From Rhynchopus euleeides (taxonomy: Eukaryota > Euglenozoa > Diplonemea > Diplonemida > Diplonemidae), in the NCBI GenBank assembly GCA_963210315.1, contig OY723296.1, positions 1,054,001-1,118,000 on the forward strand: a stretch of 64,000 bases of DNA, given 5' to 3'. The notes under the pieces are model-generated. The model searched no databases, was not told where the DNA came from, and saw nothing but the letters and a program-made list of their open reading frames with translations. The stretch's first letter is position 1; each line of letters opens with the position of its first letter. Made by a program: the position numbers and the translations under genes. Positions 1 to 9,620 of this stretch are shown here, piece by piece.

Positions 1-417
1 AACGGGGGAAGGGTATGAAGGAAAATCGCGCGAGCATTTCGGTTTATTTTCTTGGGAGAAAGCGGGCCTGTCCCAGCAACTGTCGAATCAGTTCTGAAAC
101 ACATTCTGTGCGAGCACGCAAGTGGTGAAGAAGCGGCTGGAAGCTCACAAGAGGCCACCCACCCTTGCTACCGATGGAGGTTCTGCGGACAAATCCATGA
201 GGAAAAAAACCGTACTTCCACAAACAGGGTTGGAGGGACATATGTGTGCCACGCCTCATGGCACTCTATTGGGCTAGACCCCTTTGCAACCCCTCTTCTA
301 CCTTTGCTGCAGGGGGTGTCGTGTGTCACGGGAAGATTGCATGCGAACTGGCCCGGCATGTGAACTGCGAAAAAAAATGGCGTGAAACGACAGGCATCAC
401 GACGTGCATTCAGTGTC
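1..417. other. window edge, no gene recognised
   Basis: I see no convincing coding exon here. Short open frames exist on both strands but they overlap each other and show no family resemblance. It lies downstream of the minus-strand PUB-domain gene, so part of it is probably that gene's 3' UTR. Confidence 0.4.
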
Positions 418-3104
418 TCAGTCACCCCCACCGCCGCCACGGCCGCCGCGGCCCTTCTTCTTGTTGCGGTTGCGCTTGCGCTTCGGTTTCCCATCTGTGC
501 GATCAGGGTGTGTGAGGGGGGCAGCAGTGGAGGAACAATCGTCCTTTGTCACTTGGAACAGCACAGTCCTGCACGCGGATGTGATTTAGAACTGAGACAA
601 CAGACCCCCAAAGCCGCATCATGCAGATGCGATGTCAACCTCCCGTTCTAAAGGACACACTCGGCAAGGGCTGGCCCCTGCTCTCCGCATGCGGAGAGCA
701 GGAGGGTGCCCTGCAGGGCATGAGACATACCTTCCTGCCCACCCTGTGCCTCGGCTGCTGGGTCGACGTGTTCCTCTTCGTCCCCCTCTTCCCCCGCAGG
801 CCCTGCGGGCACCTGGTCTGCCGGGGTGTCGGCAGGTGCGGGTTCGGTAGGGGTTGCGGCAGGCGTCTCTGTAGCAGCCTCTGATTCGGCAGCCTTGCGT
901 GCGGCCTCAGCCTCCTCTTCGGCCTTGCGCGCGGCGTCCTCCTCAGCTTTGCGTGAGGCTTCGGCCTCCTCTTCAGCCTTGCGCGCAGCCTCAGCCTCTT
1001 CCTCGGCCTTGCGTGCGGCTTCTGCCTCTTCAGCCTTACGTGCAGCCTCAGCCTCCTCTTCAGCTTTACGTGCGGCGTCGGCCTCTTCAGCCTTGCGCAC
1101 AGCCTCAGCCTCTTCCTCGGCCTTGCGTGCGGCCTCAGCCTCCTCGGCCTTACGCACAGCCTCAGCCTCCTCCTCAGCTTTACGTGCGGCTTCTGCCTCC
1201 TCTTCAGCCTTACGCGCAGCCTCAGCCTCCTCCTCGGCCTTGCGCGCGGCGTCTGCCTCTTGAGCCTTGCGCACAGCCTCAGCTTCCTCTTCAGCTTTAC
1301 GTGCGGCTTCGGCCTCTTCTTCAGCCTTGCGCGCAGCCTCAGCCTGCTCCTCGGCCTTACGTGCAGCCTCGGCCTCCTCCTCAGCTTTGCGTGAGGCTTC
1401 TGCCTCTTCAGCTTTACGTGCAGCCTCAGCCTCTTCAGCCTTACGTGCGGCTTCTGCCTCTTCGGCCTTGCGCGCATTCTCGGCCTCCTCCTCAGCTTTG
1501 CGTGCGGCTTCGGCCTCCTCCTCGGCCTTACGCGCAGCCTCAGCCTCAGCTTTACGTGTGGCTTCTGCCTCCTCTTCAGCCTTACGCACAGCATCAGCCT
1601 GCTCCTCAGCTTTACGTGCGGCTTCGGCCTCTTCAGCCTTGCGTACAGCCTCGACCTCCTCTTCAGCCTTACGCGCAGCCTCAGCCTCCTCCTCAGCTTT
1701 ACGTGCAGCCTCATCCTGAGCCGCCTTGAGAGCCTCTTCTGCAGTCTTGCGAGCAGCAGCCTCCTCCTCCTCGGCTGCCTTGCGTGCCTGCTCCTCAGCA
1801 CCCCTGCGTGCAGCCTCCTCCTCTGCCCTGCGCACGATGCCAGCCTGCGCCGCCGCCCCCTCTGCCTCCTCCCCCTCAATCGCCCGCCGCGCAGCCCCCT
1901 CCTCGGCCTGCTTCTGGGCAGCCGCCTCCGCAGCCGCCTTGCAGGCCTGCTCCTCCTCGATGCCCCGCCGCGCCGCCGCCTCTGCCGCCTCCCCCTCACG
2001 CACACTGCCGCCCTCCTCCGCCTCCTGCACCGCCTTGCGGGCAGCCTCCTGCTCCACCTTCATCGCAACAGCCTCCTCCTCGCGCGCCTCACGAGCCTCA
2101 CGCGCCGCCTCATCGGGAACAGCACTGCCGTCACCCTGCCGCGCCTTGGAATGCAGGTAGGCAGCAGGCACGGGTGCCGACTGGTCGTGCTGCGTGCGGT
2201 GCTCCGGCGCAGGCGGGAGGTACCCCTCCTCCGCAATGCCCGCCTGGACAAGGTCAGGCGCCTCCGGCATGCGCCCCTCAGCCATCAGCACAGCCTTGGT
2301 GTCCTGGTGGTACTTCTTCTCTGCCACCCTGTCCTCGATCTCCGCGCGTGCCATCTTCAGCGACTCGGAGTTGACCTCCACCTTGACGGAGGCGATGGGG
2401 GTGCCGCGGTTGTTGATGGCAGATGTCACCGGCACCCACACCTTCACCGCGTCGTCCTTCCCCCCCGGGAAGGAGAACATGGCAAACCCGACGGCGGAGT
2501 CCGCGAAGAGGAACCGCTTTTTGTAGAGCGTGGCATGCACGCACACCCCGATGCGCCCCTGCAACTCGATCTTCTCACACCACTTGTTGTTCGCCGCGTT
2601 GTAATTTCCGGTGCGGTGGTTCTCCACAGCCTGCGAGGGGGGTGCACCAGCCAGGTCGCACCTCAGCTGCATATAGAGCGTGTCGTTGGGCTTGATTGTG
2701 GCCTTACTCGCCTCTGAGAGCTTCAGCTCGTGGACATAGAGGTAGAGGTTGTCAGGGGCAACGTCATTGATGGCAATCTCCAACTTGCTGAGGGCATCGA
2801 TCAGGACATGGAGGGAGTCGTTGATGCTGGAACCTTCGCGCTCCGCCATCACGAGCATGCCCTCGCTGTTGTAGACGAACCCGCTCTCGAGGAGGAAGTC
2901 CACCGCCCCGTCGACCCTCCCGATTTTGTCGACAAACATCGGCTTCTCCGGGTTGATCGTCGAGAAGTTGGGGTGGTTAGGGAACTGGATCGCATTCTTC
3001 AGGTAGACCCGCAGGTAGCGCAGCGCCTGCCGCCCGCCGGAATCGGCCTTCGCAACCACCCTGTCGAGGGGTGGCACTGTGGCCTTGGCTGGTGCTGACG
3101 ACAT
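418..3104 (-). CDS. PUB-domain protein with C2-like domain and giant coiled-coil repeat (two exons)
   Basis: Proposed model: exon 1 3104-731, intron 730-495 (donor GTATGT, acceptor CACAG), exon 2 494-418, giving 816 residues in a continuous frame. Residues about 20-95 resemble a PUB/PUG domain (ALRYLRVYLKN..., then VDKIGRVDGAVDFLLESGF), a fold that in known families binds the p97/Cdc48 C-terminus. Residues about 118-255 look like a C2-like beta-sandwich. From about residue 340 to 760 the chain is an Ala/Glu/Arg/Lys repeat of the type EAEAARKAEE, predicted as one long charged helix or coiled coil. The small last exon encodes a basic tail (KPKRKRNRNKKK followed by Gly/Arg), which supports the splice. 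ATG at 3104 (MSSAPAK) was chosen; an in-frame ATG at 3134 is the alternative. Without splicing the frame runs to 648. A p97-linked or cytoskeletal role is inference only. Confidence 0.65.
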
Positions 3105-3937
3105 TGCACCTCGGCACACACTCACACCCTGCACCGACCACCGGGGCTGCGATATGCGCTCAGAAGAAGAAGAAGAAGAAGGAACCGAGGGGGTAACCAG
3201 GTGTATTTAGGTGTGTGGGGGGGATGGTCGTGGCAGTGCCCACCCTGGCGGGGCATAGGGTGTAGCGTTGTGAAGGATGGGGGGGGGGGTAGTGAAGCAG
3301 GAGCAGAGGGAAGCACGAGATGGTCTCCCTTCACTCGTTATGCATGCAGGTTGTGTGGAGGAGGGGACGGGGGGGGGGGGGGGGGAGGGGGGCGAAATAG
3401 CTTTCTCCTCACGGAACCCCTCACACGCGCGATGTGAGAGATTTCATCCCCCACCCCACCCCATCCCACCCCCACACCCCACCTCCTGCAGCTCTGATGT
3501 CCGCAGACGCAACGCAGGGCCAGCCTCTTCAAAAAGTGACCACCTCAGACAGGCGCGAAATAAAGTGGCGCCGTGATCTCCTTGTGTGCTAACCCAAGCA
3601 AGGGAGCTTTGGCTGTGACGAGGGGCAGAGCGGCAAGCAGGGCAAGAACCTTGGGAGCTGCCCGCCACTCACTCAGAGAGTGATCACCACAAGCGGTGGG
3701 GAATTGTTTGGAAGAAGCGTTGGCCGCACTTGAGAATATGTGTGGGTGGGGTCAGTTGACCCACACGCCAGGCCCTTGTAGTAAGACAGGCCTCAGCCAC
3801 AGTACCGCTAATGGGCGGATTGGCGGAGCGGCCACACCGGCAAGGGGAGGGGGCACGTACGCAGCATGAGCACCCATGCACCAGCCCTGTATCTCGGGTG
3901 TGCTCTGCCTGAGGGCAATGCAGCAGGTAGGCTCTGC
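3105..3937. other. intergenic, poly-G and purine-rich
   Basis: No gene seen. It holds long G runs (about 3278-3290 and 3369-3392) and a TAGTGAAGCAGGAGCAGAG motif just after the first run; similar poly-G plus TAGTGAA motifs recur elsewhere in the window. The part next to 3104 is the presumed promoter/5' UTR of the PUB-domain gene, and the part before 3938 the 3' side of CWC15. Confidence 0.5.
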
Positions 3938-4693
3938 TCACTTCATGTAGCGCTCCAGGAATTTTCTGTGGAAGTCATTCCTGATGGTGTCGTTGATGAA
4001 CCGCCGCTTGTGTTCCGGCTCGTCGTATGCCTGGTTTTTGAAGAGGACATCGTCATCCCATCGCCTTTTGGTGGTTTGGTCCCCGCCAGACCCGGATAGG
4101 TCCATCAGCGGGTTGCTCGTCAGCGCCTCTTCTTCCGCCTCTTTGCGCTTCTTCTCGGCATCTGCTTCCTGTTTCCGTTGCGCAGCTGCCTGTCGCTCCT
4201 TCTGTACGCGTTGCAGCTCGCGCTGCAGCTCTGCTTCAGAGTCTTCGCTTTCTGTGGCAGATGTGAAGATGCAGAAGAGGAAATCACTCCTTTTCATTAT
4301 TCGGGATTATTGCTGGCCGAGAACACTCCCCTCTCCCCCCCTCCTGTCCACCACAGGTACCTTCCGTATTTGTTCACGCACACACAGGCGCAAAAACAAA
4401 AGAATCAGTATAGCAAGTGCGGCACCACACCGTGGCATACCATCGTCACTACTCTCCAGCGCAACGTCTGCGTCACGCTTCATCGCTTCGAGCTTCTCCG
4501 TCGGCTTCTGCTCCTTCTTGCTGTCCTGGGGGGCCGCTGCGCGCCCACCCTTCAGGTCACCGCGGTACTTGAGCGTGAGCTCACCGGGAAGGTTTCGTGC
4601 TGCCAGATGCTGCGACCCCACCGACAGCCGGTTTCCTCCCGGAGTGTCCGTTGCCCGGGCCGCAGAGAACGTGGGGCGGTGCGCCGTCGTCAT
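3938..4693 (-). CDS. CWC15: spliceosome-associated protein CWC15 (two exons)
   Basis: Exon 1 4693-4441, intron 4440-4252 (GTATGC...CACAG), exon 2 4251-3938, giving 188 residues. The join is phase 1 and reads ...SSDDESEDSEAELQREL. The N-terminus MTTAHRPTF is the hallmark start of the Cwf15/Cwc15 family. An acidic stretch plus coiled coil follows, and the C-terminus carries the family block NPLMDL...KRRWDDDVLFKN and ends in FINDT...FHRKFLERYMK. The length is slightly below the human protein. CWC15 is a component of the Prp19-associated/activated spliceosome in the nucleus. Both ends of the family are present, so the gene looks complete and functional. The identification rests on motif recognition, and I am confident of it. 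Confidence 0.93.
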
Positions 4694-6559
4694 CTTGACG
4701 TGTAGAAGTGTGTGCTTTGCCTAGCGGCAGCCTGCGATAGGTGTTGGCTTGCATTAGCAGGTCCAGATCCACTGTGCAATGGGCAATCAACAAACACACA
4801 CGATACAAAGGAAGGGCAGCGTCTCCTGAGAACGAACCAGGGGTGGGGGTCGGGTGGGGGCAAGGCTCAGAATATGACCGACAAACCAGTTCCTGATGGC
4901 TTTCTGAATACCCTCACTCACACTGACGCCATCCTTGCAGGAAGGCTGCAAAGGAACCGGGCCACCCTCAAGCAACTGCATTTCTCCCTGCATGACAGCA
5001 GCAGGAGAACATGCGGCATGAGAGACAGCTCCCTGTGCAGGTGAGCCCCTTCACAGGGCATAGCCCAAATTGCCACGTGTGTGCCAGGCATAGGCCTGGC
5101 CGCAGACAGCCCCGCCCTCACAAGCAACCACTCTTGGGCTATTGATGCACCACACACACACACACCCAACAGTCTAACGCCCTCTCCCCCCCACTCAACC
5201 AGACTCAGTGCGCCTGGAAGGCGGTTTGGAGTAGGCGAGTTGTGCCCTCACAGTCTGCAGTTCACCTGATGTGTGTAGGCACCCGAGATGCCCGATCGGA
5301 CGAACAGACCTCCATGTCAATTGCTTTGTAATGCTCATCCACATCCCATCCATTAGACCTCCATGTGTGCGGTGGTGGTGAGGTCAGCAGAGGTACCGTG
5401 TCCCCATAGGGCCCTTCACTCCGTGCCAAAGTGTGTCAGGTTGCAACCTACCGTATTCGGAAAAATACTGGAACGGAAAAATGCTGGAACGGATTTTTTC
5501 TGGAACGGAAAATAACTGGAACAAACCCGAGTTTTCGAAACTTGGAACATTATTCCGTTCCAGTATTTTTCCGTTCCAGAATTAGAATATGGGGGAAGTT
5601 GGCGGGTACTTGTCAGTTTTTCGGGCACATGTCCGAAATCCCACCTCACCCCACCCCATGCCATGGTGGAGGATGGTGGGCCCAGCATACCCTTGGGAAA
5701 GTACCCGACTCCCAGAAAACGGCCAAGTCCGCGCAGACCCCCCAGAACAATTCTGGAACGGAAAATAACTGGAACAAATGGGGTCTCGGCTGGAACTTGG
5801 AACATTATTCCGTTCCAGTATTTTTCCGAATACGGTATATTGTGAGGCGGCTCGCTTTGCTGCACTTTAGAGAAAAGGCCCCATCGGCTTTCCTTTTCGA
5901 GCACAGTGTGGCACACGGCGTGGTTTACCTTTCTTCATGTATGCTTAACACAAGGCACGTCCATCACACAGTCACACAGCCACACAGACACACGTCAATA
6001 GTTGGGTTCAAACCCTGCGACACATATGAGATCCCAGCAGGGTCTGCTAAACAGTGCTCTCACACCCTGCCTTGCTCATCCAAAGATGCTGTCCTGTTCC
6101 CGATCGCCCCCCCGTTGATCCTCGCGCCAGTGATCCCTCAACAAAGGGAGTACCCAGTGTGCCCGGCAGGTTGGCTGCAGCGCACATATGTGCAAAACAC
6201 ATCTCACAGATATGAAGGCGACTGCTTCAGTCGGTCACCGCGAATTCTGTTCTCATATATGGCAGGGTGCAGAACCAAAGGGGTGGCTAGTGTGGGGGAG
6301 GTGGTGGGGATGCAGGACGTGTGTTGGCCACACACGTTAACCTTTTGTTGAGTGTAGGGCCAAACCGAGCGAACTCCGATAGTCCCTCTGATGTGCAGCC
6401 CACACGCCGTACCCCTCGATAGTGGGGGTGGGGGTGGGGGTTGTGGCGAAGTGTTTAGCGAGGGTCTGTCACCGCCCTGCCCACCCGTTGCCCAATTGTC
6501 CCTTTGGAATGATATCCCTCCCCCCCTCCCACCCCGCCCCCGCCCTCCCGCCCCCGCGT
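4694..6559. other. intergenic region containing a MITE
   Basis: No coding exon could be supported. It holds a small inverted-repeat element (5451-5835, listed separately), CA-rich microsatellite patches (about 5152-5165 and 5968-5995) and otherwise unremarkable sequence with short shadow frames. It separates the 5' end of CWC15 from the 3' end of the mL45-like gene. Confidence 0.5.
5451..5835. mobile_element. small MITE with long terminal inverted repeats, TA target duplication
   Basis: The sequence begins CCGTATTCGGAAAAATAC and ends in its inverse complement; the inverted match runs about 28 bases. It is flanked on both sides by TA (5449-5450 and 5836-5837), as for Tc1/mariner-type insertions. 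Inside, the CTGGAACGGAAAATAACTGG block and the GGAACATTATTCCGTTCCAG block each occur twice (near 5505-5570 and 5753-5820), so the ends are internally duplicated in direct orientation. There is no coding capacity; it is a non-autonomous element about 385 bp long. Confidence 0.85.
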
Positions 6560-7351
6560 TTACTTTGCTGATCCCATCTGCGATTTGTAGAAGGATGCGT
6601 CAATCGCGTCTTCCCCGATGCGGTCACCCTCCAAGTCGTACCGTCCGCACAGCTTCAGAGGGTTCAGCACCTCAACCTGCTCTGACGCATGCGACAGCTC
6701 GAACACAACATACTCGTCAAGAGGGAGATCTTCCGACGTACCATCAGGGTACGCAAGGTGCACCGTCGCCGCGACACGCACAGACACCTGAATGTACTCA
6801 CTCTTCTCGAACTCGAGGCTGTCGCAGTTGACGAGATGGCAGCTGTGGACCTCTGCAGTCACCTTGGGCTTCCGAGTCATAGCCTTAATGTCTGAATACC
6901 TCTCCTTTTTCTTCTTGTTGACAACCTGCTCGTAGTGGATGTATTCGTAGACGCTCAGCACACGGCTCAGCAGCTTCAGATCCTCTGTGTAAAGACCTTC
7001 GAGGAAGGACTTGTAAATCTCACCCATGACTGCAAGCTCAAGGTCGTCTCGACGACGCCGCATGTCACTCAGCGCGTAGGCGCTTTTGAGATAGTTGTAC
7101 AGCGTGCTCAGCACAGCACGGGAGCCATCCTTGCGGATATCCCACGAATGAGTCTTGCGGTGCAGCACACATCCCAACGACTCCAACTGGCCAGTCCGGG
7201 TGGCATCCCGACCGATAGCGGCGATCTGCCCTGCTATTCTGGGGGGGATCCCCTGCTGTGACCGAGCGACTGGCCCCTTGAAACGCCGCTGCAGGGTCAG
7301 CGGGGAGGACTCGATGGCACAGCCCCGCGCAGCACATCTCAGAGACTGCAT
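6560..7351 (-). CDS. Tim44-like mitochondrial protein, probable large mitoribosomal subunit protein mL45
   Basis: A 263-residue protein. The first about 35 residues are basic, Ser/Arg-rich and free of acidic stretches apart from one Glu (MQSLRCAARG...QRRFKG), like a mitochondrial presequence. Residues about 105-220 match the Tim44/mL45 domain pattern: a helical part (MGEIYKSFLEGLYTEDLKLL) and then beta-strands ending in VSVRVAATVHLAYPDG...DEYVVFELSH, which parallels the conserved LEYVVFE block of mL45. In known systems mL45/Mba1 sits at the ribosome exit and helps membrane insertion of mitochondrial products. ATG at 7351 was chosen because the frame upstream is low-complexity Pro/His sequence from a G-rich microsatellite. 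The alternative is another Tim44-domain import protein. Confidence 0.65.
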   Translation of the reverse strand: MQSLRCAARGCAIESSPLTLQRRFKGPVARSQQGIPPRIAGQIAAIGRDATRTGQLESLGCVLHRKTHSWDIRKDGSRAVLSTLYNYLKSAYALSDMRRRRDDLELAVMGEIYKSFLEGLYTEDLKLLSRVLSVYEYIHYEQVVNKKKKERYSDIKAMTRKPKVTAEVHSCHLVNCDSLEFEKSEYIQVSVRVAATVHLAYPDGTSEDLPLDEYVVFELSHASEQVEVLNPLKLCGRYDLEGDRIGEDAIDASFYKSQMGSAK

Positions 7352-7539
7352 CGCTGCTTGCTTTGTGAGGAAGGAGTCCTTCTCACCCTGGCAGGGTGAT
7401 GGGGGGGGGTGGGATAAATCCGGGAAGTGTGCTGAAAAAGAACGCTTGGACCACGCGGGGGCGGAGGTGAGGGGGGGAGGGGTGGTGGGGGAGGAAGCGG
7501 CTTTCAGATCATCCAGGACACCTGCCACAGCCCGCGCAA

Positions 7540-7650
7540 GGCGGGGGTGTGGTGAGGGGGGAGGGGGGGGGTGGTGGTGGGGGGAGGCGGGGTGGGGTGG
7601 GGGTGGGGTGGGGTGGGGGTGGGATGGGGGTGGGGTGGGGGTGGGATGGT
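7540..7650. repeat. G-rich GGGGTGGGGGTG microsatellite
   Basis: Imperfect tandem GGGGTG/GGGGGTG units on the plus strand give runs of four or more G that could fold as G-quadruplexes. The tract lies about 200 bp upstream of the chosen mL45-like start codon, so it may sit in the promoter or 5' UTR. Confidence 0.7.
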
Positions 7651-8204
7651 ATTCTGAAGACGTTGCGTTTGACGCTTTCCACACATACACACAGACACAC
7701 GCGCGCGCGATTTGCAAAAAAAACACACACACACGCCAGGTGAAGAGGATGTGTGTAGGGAGAACTGTTGCCAGAACCAGAATGACATTTCTCCACACGA
7801 CAGTCGTGTGGCACTGTGCGTAACAATAGTAGGTGACTTGTGAGAGAGTGAGGGCAGTGAGTGAGTGAGGCCACAAAATAAATCCATCTCTTGACACCCA
7901 AACTCCTTCAGGCCTGGCATAATCGCGTGTTTCACACAGAGCGTCCTTCCTTCATAGAGAAGCCCAAAAGGACACGCTATGGGAAAGAGCTTTCGCATTT
8001 CATTTTGATCGGCAGCTTTCAGCTTTTCGCCTCCCATGCGGTAATTCACACTGGGAAACTCCTCGAATATATACACTGCGCAGCAACAGCCAACCAAAAA
8101 CCTGGGAAACAACGCGATACAGCCCATATTGATGGAGGGAACGGGGAAGCGGAGAGAAAGAAAGAAACGGGGTGTGAAAGCATAGTGGGGCGGTGGGGGA
8201 GGGG

Positions 8205-8320
8205 GGGGGGTGTCTTGATTGTCGAGATCGTGAAGGCAAAGGCAAGTCTCCCAGCACACTTCTCGCAATATTTGTCCTTTTTTTGTAGTCGCCACACAGG
8301 GCGGCGGGGGGAGGGGGTGG
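8205..8320. repeat. dispersed repeat shared with the outer flank of elements 2 and 3
   Basis: The stretch TTGATTGTCGAGA...GCAAGTCTCCCAGCAC...TTGTCC(T)nGTAGTC is clearly homologous to 33365-33480 and its inverse at about 63760-63860. A shorter piece (CATTCACTCTCGACGATCAA) recurs at about 54133-54155. Each copy is next to a long G/C run. It is a dispersed repeat of unknown origin. Confidence 0.6.
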
Positions 8321-8364
8321 GGGGGATGTGATTGTCTTTTTTTTTGCACACAGCTGCAGGCTGT

Positions 8365-9090
8365 ATCCTGACACCAAAATCTGGTTTTTCCGGTGGCGAA
8401 AAAAATTTCTCGACCCTCGATTTTGCCAGAATTTTTTTTTACCCCTCAATTTTTTTCGGCGCCCTTCGGGCGCCGAAACCTCAACCCGCTCGGTCAGTCA
8501 TGATCGCCCTTCTGGAACCTCCGCCCCAACACGCGTACTTGCCGTTGCCAAATTGCCCGAACGAGGTCTTCCTCTGCATTATTTTGTCCGTCTGGATGAC
8601 CTGAATGTCATCAAATGAAGCCCGCAGAGCGGAAACTGGGAGGCCGGACTCCAAATAACCTCGCATACTTGAGGACATCATCGAGCAAGTCTTGCGGGGA
8701 AGTGTAAACCATAAACAACCAAAGTGTACGTGACTGTTAGCAACTTCTCGACGGAACTGGCGAAGCATAGTCTTCACCGTCGTCCACTGCGCAACCAGAG
8801 CGTCCTCCTGTGCCCCCTCCAGGAGGCCTGTGCCTGCCTTTGACACAGTCGTGAAGTCCGACCGAGGACACAAATTTCGCTGTCGATGTATCGACCAGCT
8901 TGGCCTGCTGTGCGTCAGAGTTCAGGGCTTTGAGAAATAGTTGAAAAGAAATCTGACCTCCAGGGCAGGGAACTCGGACTTTTTCCCCCAGCCAAAAATC
9001 CCGTGGCGAAAATATTTTTTTTCGCCAAGCTGGTTTCCAGAAATATTTTTTTTTGGGAGAAAAAATTTTTTTTCGCCACGGGGGATATCC
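8365..9090 (-). other. possible decayed element between GGCGAAAA inverted tracts
   Basis: On the minus strand, a frame around 8950-8845 (QLFLKALNSDAQQAKLVDTS) and a second, shifted frame from 8873 to 8481 (CPRSDFTTVSKAGTGLLEGA...) could be pieces of one frameshifted protein. They lie between A/T-rich tracts containing GTGGCGAAAA in direct and inverted orientation and a GGCGCCCTTCGGGCGCC hairpin (8459-8475). I do not recognise the protein. It could be a transposon remnant or chance. Confidence 0.25.
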
Positions 9091-9620
9091 ACTGCACAGC
9101 TGTAGTGTCGAATCGACACAGCATATTTTAGCTCCCTCCCCCCCCCCCCTATAGCATCTTCCCTCCGATCCCCACTCTGGGGTGGGGGGGATGGGCGATG
9201 CATGTTCGATTCGAGGGGTGTCCTGTGATTTGAAGAACACCAGTAGCCCCGCCCCCGCCCCCGCCACAACTCTCCCCCCCCCCCCCCTGCAATTCGCCCC
9301 CCCGGTGTTAAACAGCACATTTCTTCGATGATTTTGCTTCTTTCGCTGTGGGCTGAAAGAAAGGGTGGGGGCGGACAAGTCGCCTTTCCCCCCCTCTCCC
9401 TCCCTTCCATCTGTCTCTCCTCTCCACACGGGAGTGACTCGAGCCACTGGAGACAGCATCTGGGTCATCTTATGAACGACAACCTTGGACAATTCGAATG
9501 ACATTTCGACAAGAAAAAAAAGGTGGGAAGTGAAGGTAATCAGCGGCTGTGGCAAGTGTGGCGTACGGTTGCGCCACACTCCTCGATGCGCATGAGGGGG
9601 CGGTGGGGTGTTGGATCCTC

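Larger units (their letters stand above)
7352..9620. other. intergenic, low complexity, with repeat fragments
   Basis: No intact gene seen. It contains a (GGGGTG)n-like microsatellite (about 7540-7650), a dispersed repeat (8205-8320), A/T-rich inverted tracts with the GGCGAAAA motif (8390-8410 and 9002-9080) and a possible decayed coding fragment (8481-8940); the last three are listed separately. Poly-C tracts lie at about 9137-9150 and 9276-9290. Confidence 0.5.

Noticed and set aside
635-2005. 456-codon Arg/Lys/Leu-rich frame on the minus strand
   Set aside because: Shadow of the EAEAARKAEE repeat of the PUB-domain gene in another frame.
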